From: Parelaphostrongylus tenuis
Taxonomy: Eukaryota > Nematoda > Chromadorea > Rhabditida > Metastrongylidae
Direction: 5' to 3'
Length of the DNA: 64,000 bases
NCBI GenBank assembly: GCA_019055375.1
Contig: JAHQIW010005882.1
Coordinates: forward strand, 1 to 64,000
A program made the translations under genes and the position numbers. Positions 31,195-43,310 of this stretch are shown one piece after another. Positions within the stretch are counted from its first letter, which is position 1, and each line of letters opens with the position of its first letter. The notes beneath the pieces are model-generated. The model saw only the letters and a program-made list of their open reading frames with translations, was not told the DNA's origin and did no database searches.

Positions 31195-31460
31195 AAAAAG
31201 CTCTCGACGTAGATCAATCACTTAAAGATGCGCCAAGCATTCGTCTTCACCAAACATCGTTAGTGATGATTATGTCTGGCCCTTATAATGATCTGTCATG
31301 TCAGTGTTGCCAGTCTCCAAGGCAGGTTTAGTACAAATTCAGCAACCTCACAGAGATGGAAGGCTTAGTAAGTTTTAGAGCAGGATCGAATTAGAGCAGG
31401 ATCGAATCATCGACCTTGCGTCTTTCGCAGGATACCCTCTAACCACTGTGCCACACACAA
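31195..31460 (-). mobile_element. S1 SINE with an 18-bp internal duplication
   Basis: Reverse copy ending in a clear head complement (CCACTGTGCCACACAC). The B-box region is duplicated: AGAGCAGGATCGAATTAGAG then CAGGATCGAATCATCG. Confidence 0.75.
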
Positions 31461-31834
31461 CCCCTTTATACTAGACAGAACCCAAAAAAATTGCGAAAGA
31501 ATTCAATTCATCAAACACTCATAGTGTAGTGCAAAAAAAACCGCAGTCGGTGGTTTTTCAATTACACAGCTATGTCACAGATCCCGTGTCGTAGATACGC
31601 CAAAGGCGCTTGCCAAGTGCACTTATGTCACTTTTTCGTCGTCGAACCTCCCATTTCGAAAAGAACAGAAATAGAACAAGTGTTCTTTGCAGATGAGAAC
31701 ATCACTGTGCCACTAGGCGGAGTGCTCCCAATGGACGCTTAAATTTTACTAGAAATCCGAAGCAATTAACTTCCGTTTCCATCGTAGTGGAAAAGACGAG
31801 TCTAACAATTGAAGGACACTCCTCTACAACATGG

Positions 31835-32025
31835 GACCATGGATCTTTCTGATGTTCACTGCGTGACGTCAAATCTCAGCGACTGCAGTGGCGGCGTCGC
31901 GTCTCGAGGGAAAGCTGGCAGAGAGCCAGAAATGCGCGCACGGACATGCAGAAGCCGTCTGCTTTGCATCCGCTCAAGGGACGGCGTGATACCCCGTCTC
32001 TCTATCAACGCTAATCGTTAAAGGG
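31835..32025. repeat. MITE of the TTGAGGACC family, partial
   Basis: GCGTGACGTCAAATCTCAGC, GTCTCGAGGGAAAGC and TCTATCAACGCTAATCG match the GC-rich interior at 25200-25350. One TIR is missing. Confidence 0.5.
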
Positions 32026-32029
32026 TTAA

Positions 32030-33480
32030 ATGGAAAGAAAAAAGCTTCTTCGATAAACCAGTAGTATTCTCACCTTCCCAAATAACCGGAATTTCAAAAA
32101 ATTATCATCGGTTGGCAAAAAACCAGCTATGGACCTTAAGGTTTAACTATTCAAAAAAAGGACATGCTTGGTTGTATGCAATTCTCATCCATTTAGCAGT
32201 GAACAAATTTCACTGTCGATCAACTTCGTTGAAAAACGACTAGAAAAGTGTGGCCAAAAGAAAATTAACTAATTTCAGTGGTACGAATGACTTAGAATAG
32301 CTCCTGGTATGGCAACACTTAAACCTAGGCATCTCCCTCAAACAAACTACACTTTTTACGTTTAATTACCTGCTTTTTGAATGAGCATTAATTCCTGTGG
32401 TGTTAGTGGCATTAGTCCAAGATTGAAACCAGAAAAAAGACCAGTTAGTGCAAGTAGACATGATACAACTGTCATTTAAATCAATGAATATCATGCGCAC
32501 GCAGCGAGTGAAAATTTAGCATTCAATGACAAGACTACGACACCAAAGCAACTTACTTGGATCCACAAAGCAAAATAATATTGACGAAGAAGGATTTTTG
32601 TTCAGATTCGAGTTCGGAATTCTGAAATCTGAATGAAAGCTTATGGAATAACATGATATAGATTGCCGGATGATCTTTCGATTTCAAAATGCTTGATCAC
32701 CTGCTCTCTTTAAGCTCAAAATGTGGAAAGAAACCCAGTGTAATCGATAATACATCTTTATTTAAAATCTTTTGAGCTAGTACGACACCATGATTATTTG
32801 TTCAATAATGTCGAGAATTTGCAAGACTGTAAACCTTAGGTGGGAGTTAATTGCGTCACTCATTCTTTGCGAAAGCGCGTCCTAACCACTGCATCATCAC
32901 GTCCCCTGTTCTGCGATCACTGTTTAGGACACAAGGTATCGATTTCTTCAGGATCTCTTCAGTTTCGCCTTTCCTTCTTTATTTAAAGCTTTTCATTTAA
33001 CCGCTTATAAAAGACTACTAAAAATGAATGAATGAAGGATATTCGTTGATTACCCCCAAAATCGTCAAGTGAATCTCAGCAATTTTGAAGATGCTTTTCA
33101 TCAAAATTCAAAATTTGACCTTACCTAAATCGTTTTAACGGGTATCATCATGGTACGATAGTTATTTAAAATGATCTATCAAGCACGAAAAAAATAATTT
33201 TGATTTCTCTGTAGCGTGATATCAACTTTAGGGAATGATCTACCCAATCGACCCAGAATGCTCTTGTCATGAAAAACCGCGACTCTTTCGCAAATCAGGA
33301 TGATATTAGGTCTTCTTATGTGTTTAGGCAAAAGGGCAATAAAAACCTAATCTATTAACCAGAAGCAATTAATATTCATCATAATGGACAAATTTCCACT
33401 ATCTTTCAAGAGACAAATCAATACCGCTCTGAGGAAAATTTTCTGAGCTTTCTTTTGGTACCCAATCTGAGCATACATGT
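32030..33480. other. No gene recognised
   Basis: AT-rich and repeat-derived in parts. A tRNA-like B box was looked for near 32880 and not found. Confidence 0.35.
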
Positions 33481-33486
33481 CGTATC

Positions 33487-33790
33487 ATGGCTGCAAGGCT
33501 AAATATCATCAAACTGACAAAGATGAAGTTGACCGAACTAAGCTGGCAGTTGATAGATCAATCCTCGTCCAGTCCTGAGTTGTCGCCGTCAGGCTATTAC
33601 ATCTTCCAATCGTTGGAACACATCCCGAGCGAGAAAAATTTCCGAGACATCAATCATCTTCGTCAAGGATAGACAACTTGCTCTGAATCCGAGGATGACG
33701 AATTCTATAATCGGGTGTTAATTGTTGCCTGAGAGATGGCAGAAATGTGTTCAGGCTGACGGTGTACACATCGCATAATGTCGTCAAGAG
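33487..33790 (+). pseudogene. mariner transposase C-terminal fragment, second subfamily
   Basis: ARLNIIKLTKMKLTELSWQL, SSPELSPSGYYIFQSLEHIP and SEKNFRDINHL match the mariner block HPPYSPDLSPSDYYLFQSL, followed after a stop by DDEFYNRVL and EMAEMCSG. HPPYS is lost and D-Y reads G-Y, so it is dead. Sequence differs from the 38.6-kb copy, so it is another subfamily. Confidence 0.8.
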
Positions 33791-33889
33791 ATTTTAAATA
33801 CTTCTGGTTATTGATCGATGGCAGACTGTGTTTTAAAACCTCGCGATAACCATTCATTATGATTTTTCAAGAATGTTTGAAGCCTAACC

Positions 33890-34550
33890 CGAGCTTCGTA
33901 CACCAGGGCTATACACGCGTGTTTCCCAGTTTTCTTCTTCCTTTTACTTCCGGTTAGTTAATTTGAAGTCTATTGGTCTAATGCCAAAACTTATGAAAAG
34001 ACTAAATAATACTCTCCTCTCTTTTACTGAAAATTTTTTTCTTGAAAAAGACGTTTTAGTGTTGATTCCTCGTACAATTTGAAATTCTGAGCTTGGCATC
34101 GCAAAAAGAGTGACAGCATCACAGGAGCGCCTATCGTGCAATGGTTGCAGGCGTCGACGGAAAGAATGAAGTGGTGGTTGAGCTTTCGCCCGCCCAAGCT
34201 CAAATTTTTGCCAATCATACAACATTACTAGATATGCAGTTACAACATCACACCACTGCTCAGCAAGCGTCTAAATAAACAATTCCGACAACGAACATTA
34301 GTTTCAGTATAGAGACGACATGCTAAATGCCAGCGGTCTGAACTAACACTCAATTTTTAGTAGCCTTTAACTCATTCTAGTATCCATTACTACTAATGTG
34401 AAAATTTACTACTCCAAAGATCTGTGAATCTATCAACTTATGGGGTAAAACCTTGGACTCGCGTTTGGCTACGAATAAATACATACTGTGCCAATGTAGT
34501 ACCGACTGTAACAACCCACAAGAAAGATTGAAAGATGGTAAAAGAACAAG
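33890..34550. other. F2 fragment then unassigned DNA
   Basis: TACACCAGGGCTATACACGC and GTGTTTCCCAG near 33899 match an F2 arm. Frames up to 93 codons occur at 33944-34225 on minus with no motif. Confidence 0.35.
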
Positions 34551-34554
34551 GATA

Positions 34555-34965
34555 AAGCTCTCAGCGTTGGTCAATCCATGAGGAATGCGCTATGCATTCG
34601 TCTTTAATTTTTAATTTCGTTTGTCACTGAATACACATTGTGCCTATACAGTGACTCTTGGTGACCTATTGCTGTGTCGAGTAGGTCGTGATTTGGTACA
34701 TAAACGACAAAATTCACCTTCACGAGTCCTATAAAAAAGACATAAGATTGGAAAGTGAGTGGCAACGCGGTTGACATAAAACTCTAAAGCTCTCAGGGTT
34801 AAGCTAATCGCGAGGGATACGTTCCGCATTCGTCTAGATCTAACATCGGTAGAGGTGAGTAATTGCATATTTGGCCTATACGTGGTAGCCAGACGATGTC
34901 TCAGTGTCGACCAAATGTGTCTTTGTGCTGCAGAGCACCTCTGACCACTGGTACACAGAGGGCCA
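34555..34965 (-). mobile_element. Two partial S1 SINEs in the same orientation
   Basis: One at about 34555-34720 (CAGCGTTGGTCAATCCATGA, CTATGCATTCGTC) lacks its head. One at about 34785-34965 (GGGATACGTTCCGCATTCG, GTGTCTTTGTGCTGCAGAGC) keeps the head side but lacks the middle. Confidence 0.6.
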
Positions 34966-35019
34966 AACGAATTCATAAATCAATAGGAAAAAGTTTAACG
35001 TACTCAGGAAAACGTGTGG

Positions 35020-35307
35020 TTACGACGACCCGCTTATCTGTTTGACTGATAAAATCAACTTGTTCGAAAACGAGCGACGTCGCCGAACAGTTATCTGAGG
35101 CCGAGAAGGAAACCTGAACAAATGATTCCTATGAGATCCCCCTATTTCATTTCCCACGAAGATTGTAAATCGGAACCAAATGCCAGAAGCCAGAGAAAAC
35201 TTAGGAATAGTAGAAGTTTCAGACTTCAGAGTGGTTGAAAGTGATACCGTTTGCAATTCATCGAGCCAAAACCCAAATAACACAACTCGTACAAGATGAT
35301 CTGGCAA
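35020..35307 (-). CDS. Weak candidate ORF with nearby splice signals
   Basis: A 95-codon frame (LDELQTVSLSTTLKSETSTI) on minus. Strong acceptors TTTCTCCTTGCAG and TTGTTTTGCCAG lie at its 5' side, and a donor-like GTGT|GTAAGTATTG lies close by. In another frame IILYELCYLGFGSMNCK ends at CG|GTATCA. The true frame is unclear. Confidence 0.25.
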   Translation of the reverse strand: MPDHLVRVVLFGFWLDELQTVSLSTTLKSETSTIPKFSLASGIWFRFTIFVGNEIGGSHRNHLFRFPSRPQITVRRRRSFSNKLILSVKQISGSS

Positions 35308-35339
35308 AACAATACTTACACCACGGCTTCTGCAAGGAG

Positions 35340-37175
35340 AAAAAATGTTGAAATGAAGGATTTTCGTGGTCTGTGAAACACTTTATTTCCATTTCTGAGC
35401 TCAAACTCTATGGGAAAGAAGTAATTGTATATTTTGCACTAAGAAAGGAACTTTCGAATGCAAAGATAAAACAAGTGGACAAAATAATGAGCAGTGAGAA
35501 ATGGGTACCATCCGGCTATAGGAATACTTTCTTCATGCTTTAACGAACAAGGTCTTTTCCTCTTTTCTAGGACTTTAAGTTCCTATTCCATAGATAAATC
35601 TTGGCAATTTTACACTTTCTTTGTTTTCAGAAAAACGCCTTTTTACGACGTTTTAACAGTTTTTACTACGTTGTAACAGTGAACATAAGATTGAGTTCTA
35701 CACTCGGCGCACAGTTTTTGCTCGTCTATGCTGTGTGAATGACTGTGTGGATGGGCTTTCGCAACCATCGGGAAAAAACGGCACAGAGGCAGCTCAGGCT
35801 TATTTATTGTCTTCAAACATACTTTTAGAAATCTTATAATAATATAAACTTTGGTGACTTTAAACTTAGGTTTGGTTTTCGAAATGGTCTTCACAAACTG
35901 CTGGAAGAGCAAAAAAAAATTTCATCTCGTACTCTTAGGCGTAGGCTGCTTAATCTTAGGATTAGTGGCAGATTCACTTGACAATATAAAATGGAAATGA
36001 AGGCCTAAGGCCATAGCGACAACACGAAAGTCACTTTTACAGTTTTAGTTCGAAAAACCGAAAAATTTCTGGGAGACGGAGGAGAAATTTTTCGAATAGA
36101 TAACGGAGATACGCGCGAAGAATTTTCAAAATCACTACTACGGCACAATAATGCACAGGCTCCAAAACTAAGAACACTATTAAAGCCAACGAGACTTAAC
36201 CCATCAAATGACTATTGAAAGTGGTATAAGCAGAAAAGGCCTCGCTCTGAATACTTGAAAAAATGAATTGAAATAACTGGAAAAATATCAAAAATGATAA
36301 CAAATCTGTTAACGAAAGGGGTTCTTTGAAAAGACCTTTTTCGCTGGACAAACACTTTAACCTATACTATCAATAACCATTGGAAACCTCGGGTGATTAT
36401 GAATCCAAAAACGTAGTTGTTTTTTAAACAAGCTTTCCTACAAGGCTGTAGCAGTAGAAAGTAAGGCTTTGTTTCATACGTGAACGCGCGTTATTGCCAA
36501 TATATTTCGCTGGACAAAGCGAAAAACCTCAGAGAACCACTGATCAAATGGTAGTGAAAATTTCGATGATTTCAATGTGTTTTCAAAAAGAAAAAACCTC
36601 CTAACAGCATTGTAGTAAAAAATTAGAACTTGATTCACACACGTGTATTTTCCGCAAGACAAAGCTTATCCTTCCGATTATTAGTATTCATTCGACAGAG
36701 TAACTTTCGCCGACTCCAACAGGGTGTTTTCGTTAAGAGGCCGTTTTACAGCTTCAAACATGCCGCGCATTGCTTGCCGCCAAGACGGTTGAGTGGATGT
36801 GGATCGGCAGCGCGATTGATATGTGTAGTGCAAATTCTGTTGTTGCATTCAAGATTTTTCTCCGCTTTGACAAAAAATCCAAATAAAATATATGATTCCT
36901 ATACTCGAAGATTTCCCTCTACACGTTTATATGTTTTTCGTGGCTTAGGCTAAGGCTCAGTAGTGAGTATATTGGCAATTTCAGGTGAAAACGAAAAACC
37001 CCTGTATTAGAACGATAGAGTAGAGTCTCTTCTACATTATCAGAGCAAAAACACTAGGCAATCTCTATGAAGGGGTAAAAAATTTTTGAATAAAACGAAA
37101 AAAAAGCTCGACAACACGCGACGCGCCAAAGGCCTAGTACATTTTTGAGATTTCCGAAGTTTACGTTCTCGAATA
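35340..37175. other. Stacked F1-like and GTTGTAGCAG-family debris
   Basis: F1-core pieces such as TCGCTGGACAAACACTTTAAC (near 36341) and repeated ATTTCGATGATTTCAAT segments alternate. No coding evidence. Confidence 0.4.
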
Positions 37176-37179
37176 AGTG

Positions 37180-37425
37180 CTGATATACCCAATGATAAAG
37201 AGTGATATGCAACTCTTTTGCCTCAAGCGAAACTCGAATCCACATTTCGCCCTAAATGGGATGCGTGTTCTGACCCGCTGTACTACCGACGCCAGTTCTG
37301 TCACCACTCTTTCTATGCTACAACGTATCTATCTGTATGCGTCCTCAACATAGTGAAATGCGGGTTCGACTCCTGCGGTGACACAGACGTTTTGCATATC
37401 GCTTTACATTATTTGCTATATCTAT
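37180..37425. repeat. S2 tRNA-like foldback repeat
   Basis: The left head is inverted (GCGAAACTCGAATCCACATT). The right head has the B box GCGGGTTCGACTCCTGCGG and tail CGTTTTGCATATCGCTTTAC. The ends pair, as in the 2.3-kb copy. Confidence 0.65.
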
Positions 37426-37429
37426 AACA

Positions 37430-38145
37430 TCATTCCTCAGCTAAAAGCGGTTAAATAAATAAAAAAGCTCTGTTTGATCATCCAAGTACTAATAGCTCAA
37501 GAAATAAGTTTTGTTCTGCGAGAAATACGAGCGACGCGTGTGGTACGTAATTTGATCTGCCTTGCTACAACACTGGAATGAGACCTTTTTAAAATGCAAA
37601 TATGTTTTTATGATTGTTGAAACTTATGTTATGCAATAGTTTGTAAGCGTTTATGGAAAAAAACTCTGTCCAACGACCTATAAACGCGATAACGTGGGTC
37701 GCGAGTAAAACGCAAACTCCTTCTCATTATTACACCGCTTCATCCTTTATTTATCGGGGTAAGAAGATCTTTTTAGAAAGGAATTATATTATTGGATCCA
37801 AAATGATTTAGGCATTTGAATGATTACTAGTGATCTTATGAAAGATTCCTGTTCAACGAATCAAGTCCCTTTGAAAAACCCTTTCAAATAACGGAATTGT
37901 ACTCAAAAGTGTAATAAATTTTTACGTGTATCCGAGCAATGCGTTCTCTTCACCCTCGATGTTCTCCACCCTTGTGCCGGCGATGAGTACCTCTTTCTCC
38001 GGAGTAATAGCATTAAGTGAACGAGCAGTATCCAACGATTAAAAATACAAAAAAGTAAGAACTAATAGATAACTTACTCTCCCACGTTCACAAAAATTGT
38101 CATAGCAACAGATAAAAGGTTGTTGGTGTCAATCACGGTTAATGG
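37430..38145. other. F1 pieces, otherwise unassigned
   Basis: GATTACTAGTGATCTTATGA and AGATTCCTGTTCAACGAATC near 37820-37862 are an F1 arm end. The rest is AT-rich. Confidence 0.4.
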
Positions 38146-38149
38146 GAAG

Positions 38150-38460
38150 CAGTGCGAGTGTGGTGCAGTGGTTAAAAGGTGCTCTGCGACAGATACGAGG
38201 TCGACCAATCGATGGCCGATGGCATGATACCACGCCCAAGGCTCACCGAACCTTCCATCCCTTCGGGATCAAATTGCTACCAGACTTGCCTCGAAGAATA
38301 GCGACACTGAATTATCAGATCGCTAGGCCACCCGCGAATCATTGTAAGGGTTACAAAGGCAATCAGTCGTCTCATCATCTCAAACGAAATTGCAAATGGA
38401 GTCGAGTGCATGCTGCATCCGCTAAGGATTGATTAGCGTTGACAGCTTTATTCTTAATTC
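38150..38460 (+). mobile_element. S1 tRNA-derived SINE, near full length
   Basis: A box TGGTGCAGTGGTTAAAAGG (38161), body CCAGACTTGCCTCGAAGAAT, TTATCAGATCGCTAGGCCAC, and 3' end AAGGATTGATTAGCGTTGAC. The B box is degraded. Confidence 0.8.
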
Positions 38461-38639
38461 TCCTTTATAAGAACGATGAGTATGCGAACATGTAGGAAAA
38501 AATAAGTTCTGTTTTCACAAGTATTGCCTTTGAGAATGAAAATATTTGACCCATGTTTTTCCACTAGTTTGCAATTCTACAACCCCCTTTCCCTTTAATC
38601 TTATAGTACCAGGTCAAGGAAAAAGTCTCAACAGCTGCA

Positions 38640-39075
38640 GTTGGAGTCCAAGATGCGTAAAAAAAGACCTCGACATTAATTCGTCGAAAGCGCGCACTGT
38701 TCAGCAAGACAATGCCAAATCTCACACCTCAAAGAAGACTGCGGAAAAGTTTGATGACTTGGAGGGAGCCGAGGTCTTGCCGCACCCAACTCACAGTCCA
38801 AATGCCGCGCCGTCTGATTGTGGTTCGCATTTTCGCTCAAGGGGACATTTCTTGCACGGACGCCGATTCGTGATATTTGGTCAAATTGGAAGGCATGTCA
38901 GAGTTTCGTTGATTCAAAGTCTACGGAATGACGATTTCGAGCTGATCCGGAAGCTTGCAGATCATTGTCAGAAGATTGTCATTGAAGATGGTCGCTGTTT
39001 TCAAAAAAAATTATTGTTGTATTTAGTTGAAATTACTTATTAACTTTGAAATTTCAGCGAGTGTTGAGGAACTTT
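38640..39075 (+). pseudogene. mariner transposase C-terminal half
   Basis: An open frame (from 38546) gives KARTVQQDNAKSHTSKKTAE then EVLPHPTHSPNAAPSDCG, GHFLHGRRFVIFGQIG and NDDFELIRKLADHCQKIVIE to TAA at 39041. It has the mariner order with the QQDNA and HPxxSP blocks, but the final catalytic Y/D region reads SDCGSHF. There is no N-terminal HTH and no full TIR, so it is a relic although this part has no stop. Its 3' part lies in the left arm of the big inverted duplication. Confidence 0.8.
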
Positions 39076-39439
39076 CTCCTCAGTCTAATAAATCGAAACG
39101 GCTACAGGCACTCATACAATGAAGAATCGCATACCGATGATTTATAGTCGAAAAACGTTGTTCAATTTAAGGGCTAACCTATACATAATGTGATAACAAC
39201 ATCAGAAAGCACATAAACAAGGGTCATAAGAAAATTTTAGACTTTAGAATACATGGCGAGGCTGAACGAGGGTTAGGTTTCAAGAAGTCAACCCAACCTT
39301 TCACTGTCTCTATTGCAAAATTCCAGCACTATTCTAGTCCTTTTCTTCAATCGTTTCTGAGTAAGTGGATCCATTTGAGTGAAGGCATAATCACTGGTAC
39401 CATGCCAAGTGCGACAAAGCGTCTAGGAGGTGCTTTGGA

Positions 39440-39740
39440 GGCCGAGCTATTAAGGGGATTAATCCCTTGGCGTTGACCATAATCTAAAGATGCGCCATGC
39501 ATTCGACTTCATTATGCATCATTAGAGGTAGATTCGATGCATATCAAGCTTTCAAAATGACTCGCGGTGGCCCACCGATCTATCACGTCAGTGCTACTAT
39601 CCTTTCAAGCAATTCTAGTACCAATCCACCAACCCTAGAGGGATGGAAGGCTTGATGAGTTTTGGGCGCGGCGGGATTGAACTACCGACCACGTGTGGTC
39701 TCAGGAACTCCTAACTTCTGCGGTACACTCATCGATATAA
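39440..39740 (-). mobile_element. S1 SINE (duplicated in the right arm)
   Basis: Reverse copy: AATCCCTTGGCGTTGACCAT, TCTATCACGTCAGTGCTACT, GGGATTGAACTACCGACC. The identical copy is at 63240-63540. Confidence 0.8.
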
Positions 39741-39765
39741 AAATTTGAATAAATATTGGGCATTA

Positions 39766-40122
39766 TCACCATGGTGAGCGCATAGGTAGTGAGAATATGG
39801 AAACTAAATTGACAACTGGCTTGAGGCTTGGCCATATCTTGGTAATATCTTCATCTGAAACGTACTTTGCAATACTTTGAAAACAAGGCCTTTTTCGCTT
39901 TTCCTTCAAGAATCTAGTGCTCATTTGGCGGTTTGAATTTAAGTGATTCTGGGGCAAAGTGTGGATTTTAGGAGGATCTTCATATAGCGCAATAACAGCA
40001 AAAAGAAGATTACGTTTCGCACTTTTGGGCTTGAACTTAGACTTCGTAGCGGCTTTACTTGACAGTATGAAACAAAAATTGAAAGCCAAGCCCATATAAG
40101 GACACAATAGAACCTCTTCCAC
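39766..40122 (-). other. 118-codon frame inside a repeat, probably not coding
   Basis: The frame (MEEVLLCPYMGLAFNF...) is intact in both arms (again at 62855-63211, plus strand), but that only reflects the recent duplication. Its DNA is a copy of a dispersed repeat also seen near 35930-36010. No domain. Confidence 0.4.
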
Positions 40123-40454
40123 AATACTAATAGAAGAAACCTCAGAATTCCTAAGAAACGGAGAAAAAAATTTAGGACAAGTTACGAAAATTGCGCCCTT
40201 TCGAGGTGGCCTTGGGATTGCTGCGTTCAGGGCGATTCGAGAGGTGCACGATAATGCGCGCTGAAGGTGAAGCGTAATCTTTTTTTAGCTGCTACAACAC
40301 ATTAAAAAAAAGCCATACGAGAAGACAACCATAGCTTCAAAATTGCCGTTTTTAGAGTTATCTAGTGAGTACTGAAATCCTAGAGGAAAAGTTTTGCCAA
40401 CGATGCACGCCGAGTGTGAAAATTAAATATATCTTCGCTGCTACAGCGCATTAA

Positions 40455-40665
40455 CCTCTTGAGGACCACCGTTGATAGGCAAGCGACGTCGCGGCGCCGA
40501 GCCGCCGCTTTCGGTGGCATTCAGGCAGAACCTGCAAGCCTATGCATGAATATCTGGCTGTCTGCCTCCCTTTCCACGAGACGTGACTCCGCTATTACAG
40601 TAGCTGGCGAGATAAGACGTCGCGAGGCTTGTTACGAAACGTACCTTGGGGTCCTCAAAAGTTCA
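40455..40665. repeat. MITE with TTGAGGACC TIRs
   Basis: Starts CTTGAGGACCACCGTTGATA and ends CCTTGGGGTCCTCAAAAG. The interior is GC-rich (GACGTCGCGGCGCCGAGCCG). Its duplicate is at 62310-62522. Confidence 0.65.
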
Positions 40666-41089
40666 AAAAAGGTTTTTTCAGAAAACAAAACAAGTATTAG
40701 AATCGCTGAGATTCGGGCTATCGAATGAATGCTGAAGGACTGGAAAAAAGCGAGAAAAGCCTTGCCTGCCCCCAAAAGGATTCAAAATTGGGTTGTTATG
40801 AAGGGATGGTACCCGAATCTTCATGGCATCAGCTACTTCAAGTAGTCACACAAGCGGTTAAAATCAAAAGCTGAAACATCCAACGTAGCGGAGGGGCAGG
40901 ATCAACTGATGTGACGCCTTCTCCAACTCTTAGACCAGCATGAATGAAGAGTCTCTGTGCATCCTGTGAAACGGGTGCAGCTGAACGATTGCACGGCGGC
41001 AGCTCGTGATGATGTGCCAGTCTGCAAACGCTTCCTTCACGTATTCCACTTTTTATCTACAAATTGCAAATAGGTGATCTGCACAAACG

Positions 41090-42870
41090 AAATGATCATG
41101 TTCGATTTCGGAACTGTAAAGTGAAAAAGCGAAAAAACAACGACAAAACACGACGACTTCGAGAGATGAAAGATACTTGTTCATTATGAGGCGACAACGC
41201 GAAACCGATCTTAATCGCTGGACATGAAGTTTTCATAACAGTGTTAGTAATAAATCGAAAATTTAAATCTTTGGCTAGCGCGATACAGCTGTCGTTCTTT
41301 TTCAGTAGATCCACTTATAACGGTGTAAAAAATAATATAAAAACACAAAACAATAAAATTATGTTTCACATCGGCTGCGCGACTCAACTATTATTTCTTT
41401 GGAAGCACGAAAAGCAGATGAATGTATAAAGACAGGCTTCTAGTATCAGAGTCATACGTTTGATCTAAAGTTCCTTCCAAAGCGGAGAAAGAAATTCCCA
41501 ATTGAATGAAGGAGATCGCACTTCTCCGAAGCGCAACCCGATTGATCGTGACCGACTGCTGCATCGAACATGCATCCACCAGACCCCTCGACCGTGAATT
41601 AGCCTATGAACAAGCAAGCCGAATGTGGTAAATTTGATCCGATTTTTCCTTGACTCTTATGCTACCGAATGATTACTTATTGCCAGGATAGAGAGCTCTG
41701 TCTTGTGAAAAAAATACATGCGTGAAACAAAAAGGTTTTCTTTCTCTAACAACGTCAAAAAAAGGCTTCTTCGGGAACCGGCCATGTGGGGCTAGAGCCA
41801 GAACTTAAGCTTCCGAATTATTACCAACACTCCTATGAAAAGTTCCTGCCCAGCAAATGAGATAAGTTTCTCACTTGTCGCCTTACAATTGACAAGTACT
41901 AGTTTAATACACTCGACGAATTCTTACCAGTACGGATAATGACCTGCATTGATTACCAGTGTTAACCCTTTCGGAACCGTGGACCCACCTTCTCAGTATC
42001 TCTAATCCCCGATATGGGATATTTTCCTCAGTCATGCTATATGGAATATATTGCTGTTATGGGTGGGAAAATAACAACAATAATACAATCGAAATAGTAC
42101 AATGATACACTCATTTCGTTTCCACCTAGGGGCTATAGATGCGGAGGAGGTAAGTCGACGGTCCCGAGAGGGTTAAACGAGAGCACACTAGAAATGGCAA
42201 ACATTCAAGTGTATTGAGTAGTATGCAAAAATTCGAATCCACACGTGAGTTGAACCCGACTCTGGCGGTGTGTGGTGAAACGTGGGTACAAGTCTCTCCT
42301 AAAGTCGAGTGTTCTTTATACGACTTGATACTTTTAGTCGCACATTCATAGCATTATACCACTGCTGGAAGGTAGCGAAGATGTAAAAGCTCTTATAAAG
42401 ATGAACACTTTCTAATAGTAGTAGCTCTAGCGAAAACAGATGCTATTTGAGTTATCTACAGTTTGAAAAACCGTCTGAAACGATAGTTTTGAGCTGAAAA
42501 CTTTGCTGTAAGAAGTATATTTCTACGGACATCTGATATAAGAGGTGGACTTGAATGACAGAATCGTCGTGGCTCCAAGTAGGAACGTACCTCCGTAGTG
42601 GCGATCGCCGCTGAGAACAGTGTTCAGGGATGAAAACCACATTGACTACAGATGTCAGCATGCACGATGCTGCTCTGATTACTTGTTCAAACATATTGAA
42701 ACAATAGAATACGAACTTAAATACTAGGTTGTTGTATAAATTTGGCACTAGAGCGATAAACACCAAATTAATAGCCAGAAATAATCAAAGTTGCATGATT
42801 TTGGTATCGTTCAGTTACGCATTTTCTTGCAAACATTTCGGTTTACAACTTGCCTTTACGTGCTTTAGAA
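41090..42870 (+). repeat. Direct segmental duplication, copy A
   Basis: Collinear with 59500-61165 at roughly 85-90% by eye, with indels (for example GAACCCGACTCTGGCGGTGT in both). It contains F1 DNA, a TTAACCC MITE, an S2 tRNA-like part (42205-42350) and the 5' end of a mariner foldback. Older than the inverted duplication. Confidence 0.8.
41963..42177. repeat. Palindromic MITE, TTAACCCTTTCGG TIRs
   Basis: Begins TTAACCCTTTCGGAACCGTG and GACCCACC; ends GACGGTCCCGAGAGGGTTAA. Interior AT-rich with a TTGCTGTTATG segment. Also at 60220-60476 and, diverged, at 29940-30240. Confidence 0.75.
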
Positions 42871-43310
42871 TGAATTCGCTTGCTACTCATGCACGAATGA
42901 CCATAGGGGAAAATGCTAGTGAAGCGGCGCGCAAGACTGATGGAGAGTGGAGTGATGATAAAATTGTAGAAATGAGAGGTAGAAAGTGTAGTCTACAACG
43001 GCCAACGCTGCAGAGGACAGTGTGAAGGATCAAACGCGCTCTGGCCCTCCAAAAGAAGTTGATCGCCAAGCTTCGGCCAGGGTTCCCCATGTCGTTGAGG
43101 GATTCTCTTTGACCATCTGAAGTACAACCTGCCTGACAATCAACTTCCAGTGGACGACCTCTCTACAATTTTGAACTTTGCCAACCACTTCCTAGCTGTC
43201 CTTTCTACAGCCGTATCATCTCCTCAAGCTCCATTCATTGATTGAGCGCGCCTAAATTTGAAGTTTACTGCTCACACCAAAATTTATGGAACCTATTCAA
43301 TATTTTTGCG
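42780..43310 (+). mobile_element. mariner-derived foldback with HTH fragment
   Basis: NSLATHARMTIGENASEAAR then KTDGEWSDDKIVE on plus is a decayed mariner HTH. The 3' side (43140-43310) carries inverted mariner DNA (GCCAACCACTTCCTAGCTGT, CCAAAATTTATGGAACC). It has no catalytic part. Confidence 0.65.

Larger units (their letters stand above)
38977..41812. repeat. Left arm of a long near-perfect inverted duplication
   Basis: Position x pairs with about 102977 - x in the right arm (61168-64000). By eye, from 38977 to about 41766 only a few changes are seen: one substitution near 41451, a one-base indel near 41296 and a one-base indel in a homopolymer near 41758. The last 45 bp (41767-41812) differ at about 7 positions before homology stops. 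Contents: mariner end, S1 SINE, MITE, GTTGTAGCAG-family and F1 DNA. The outer edge may lie further left, because the right arm is cut by the window end. Confidence 0.9.
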
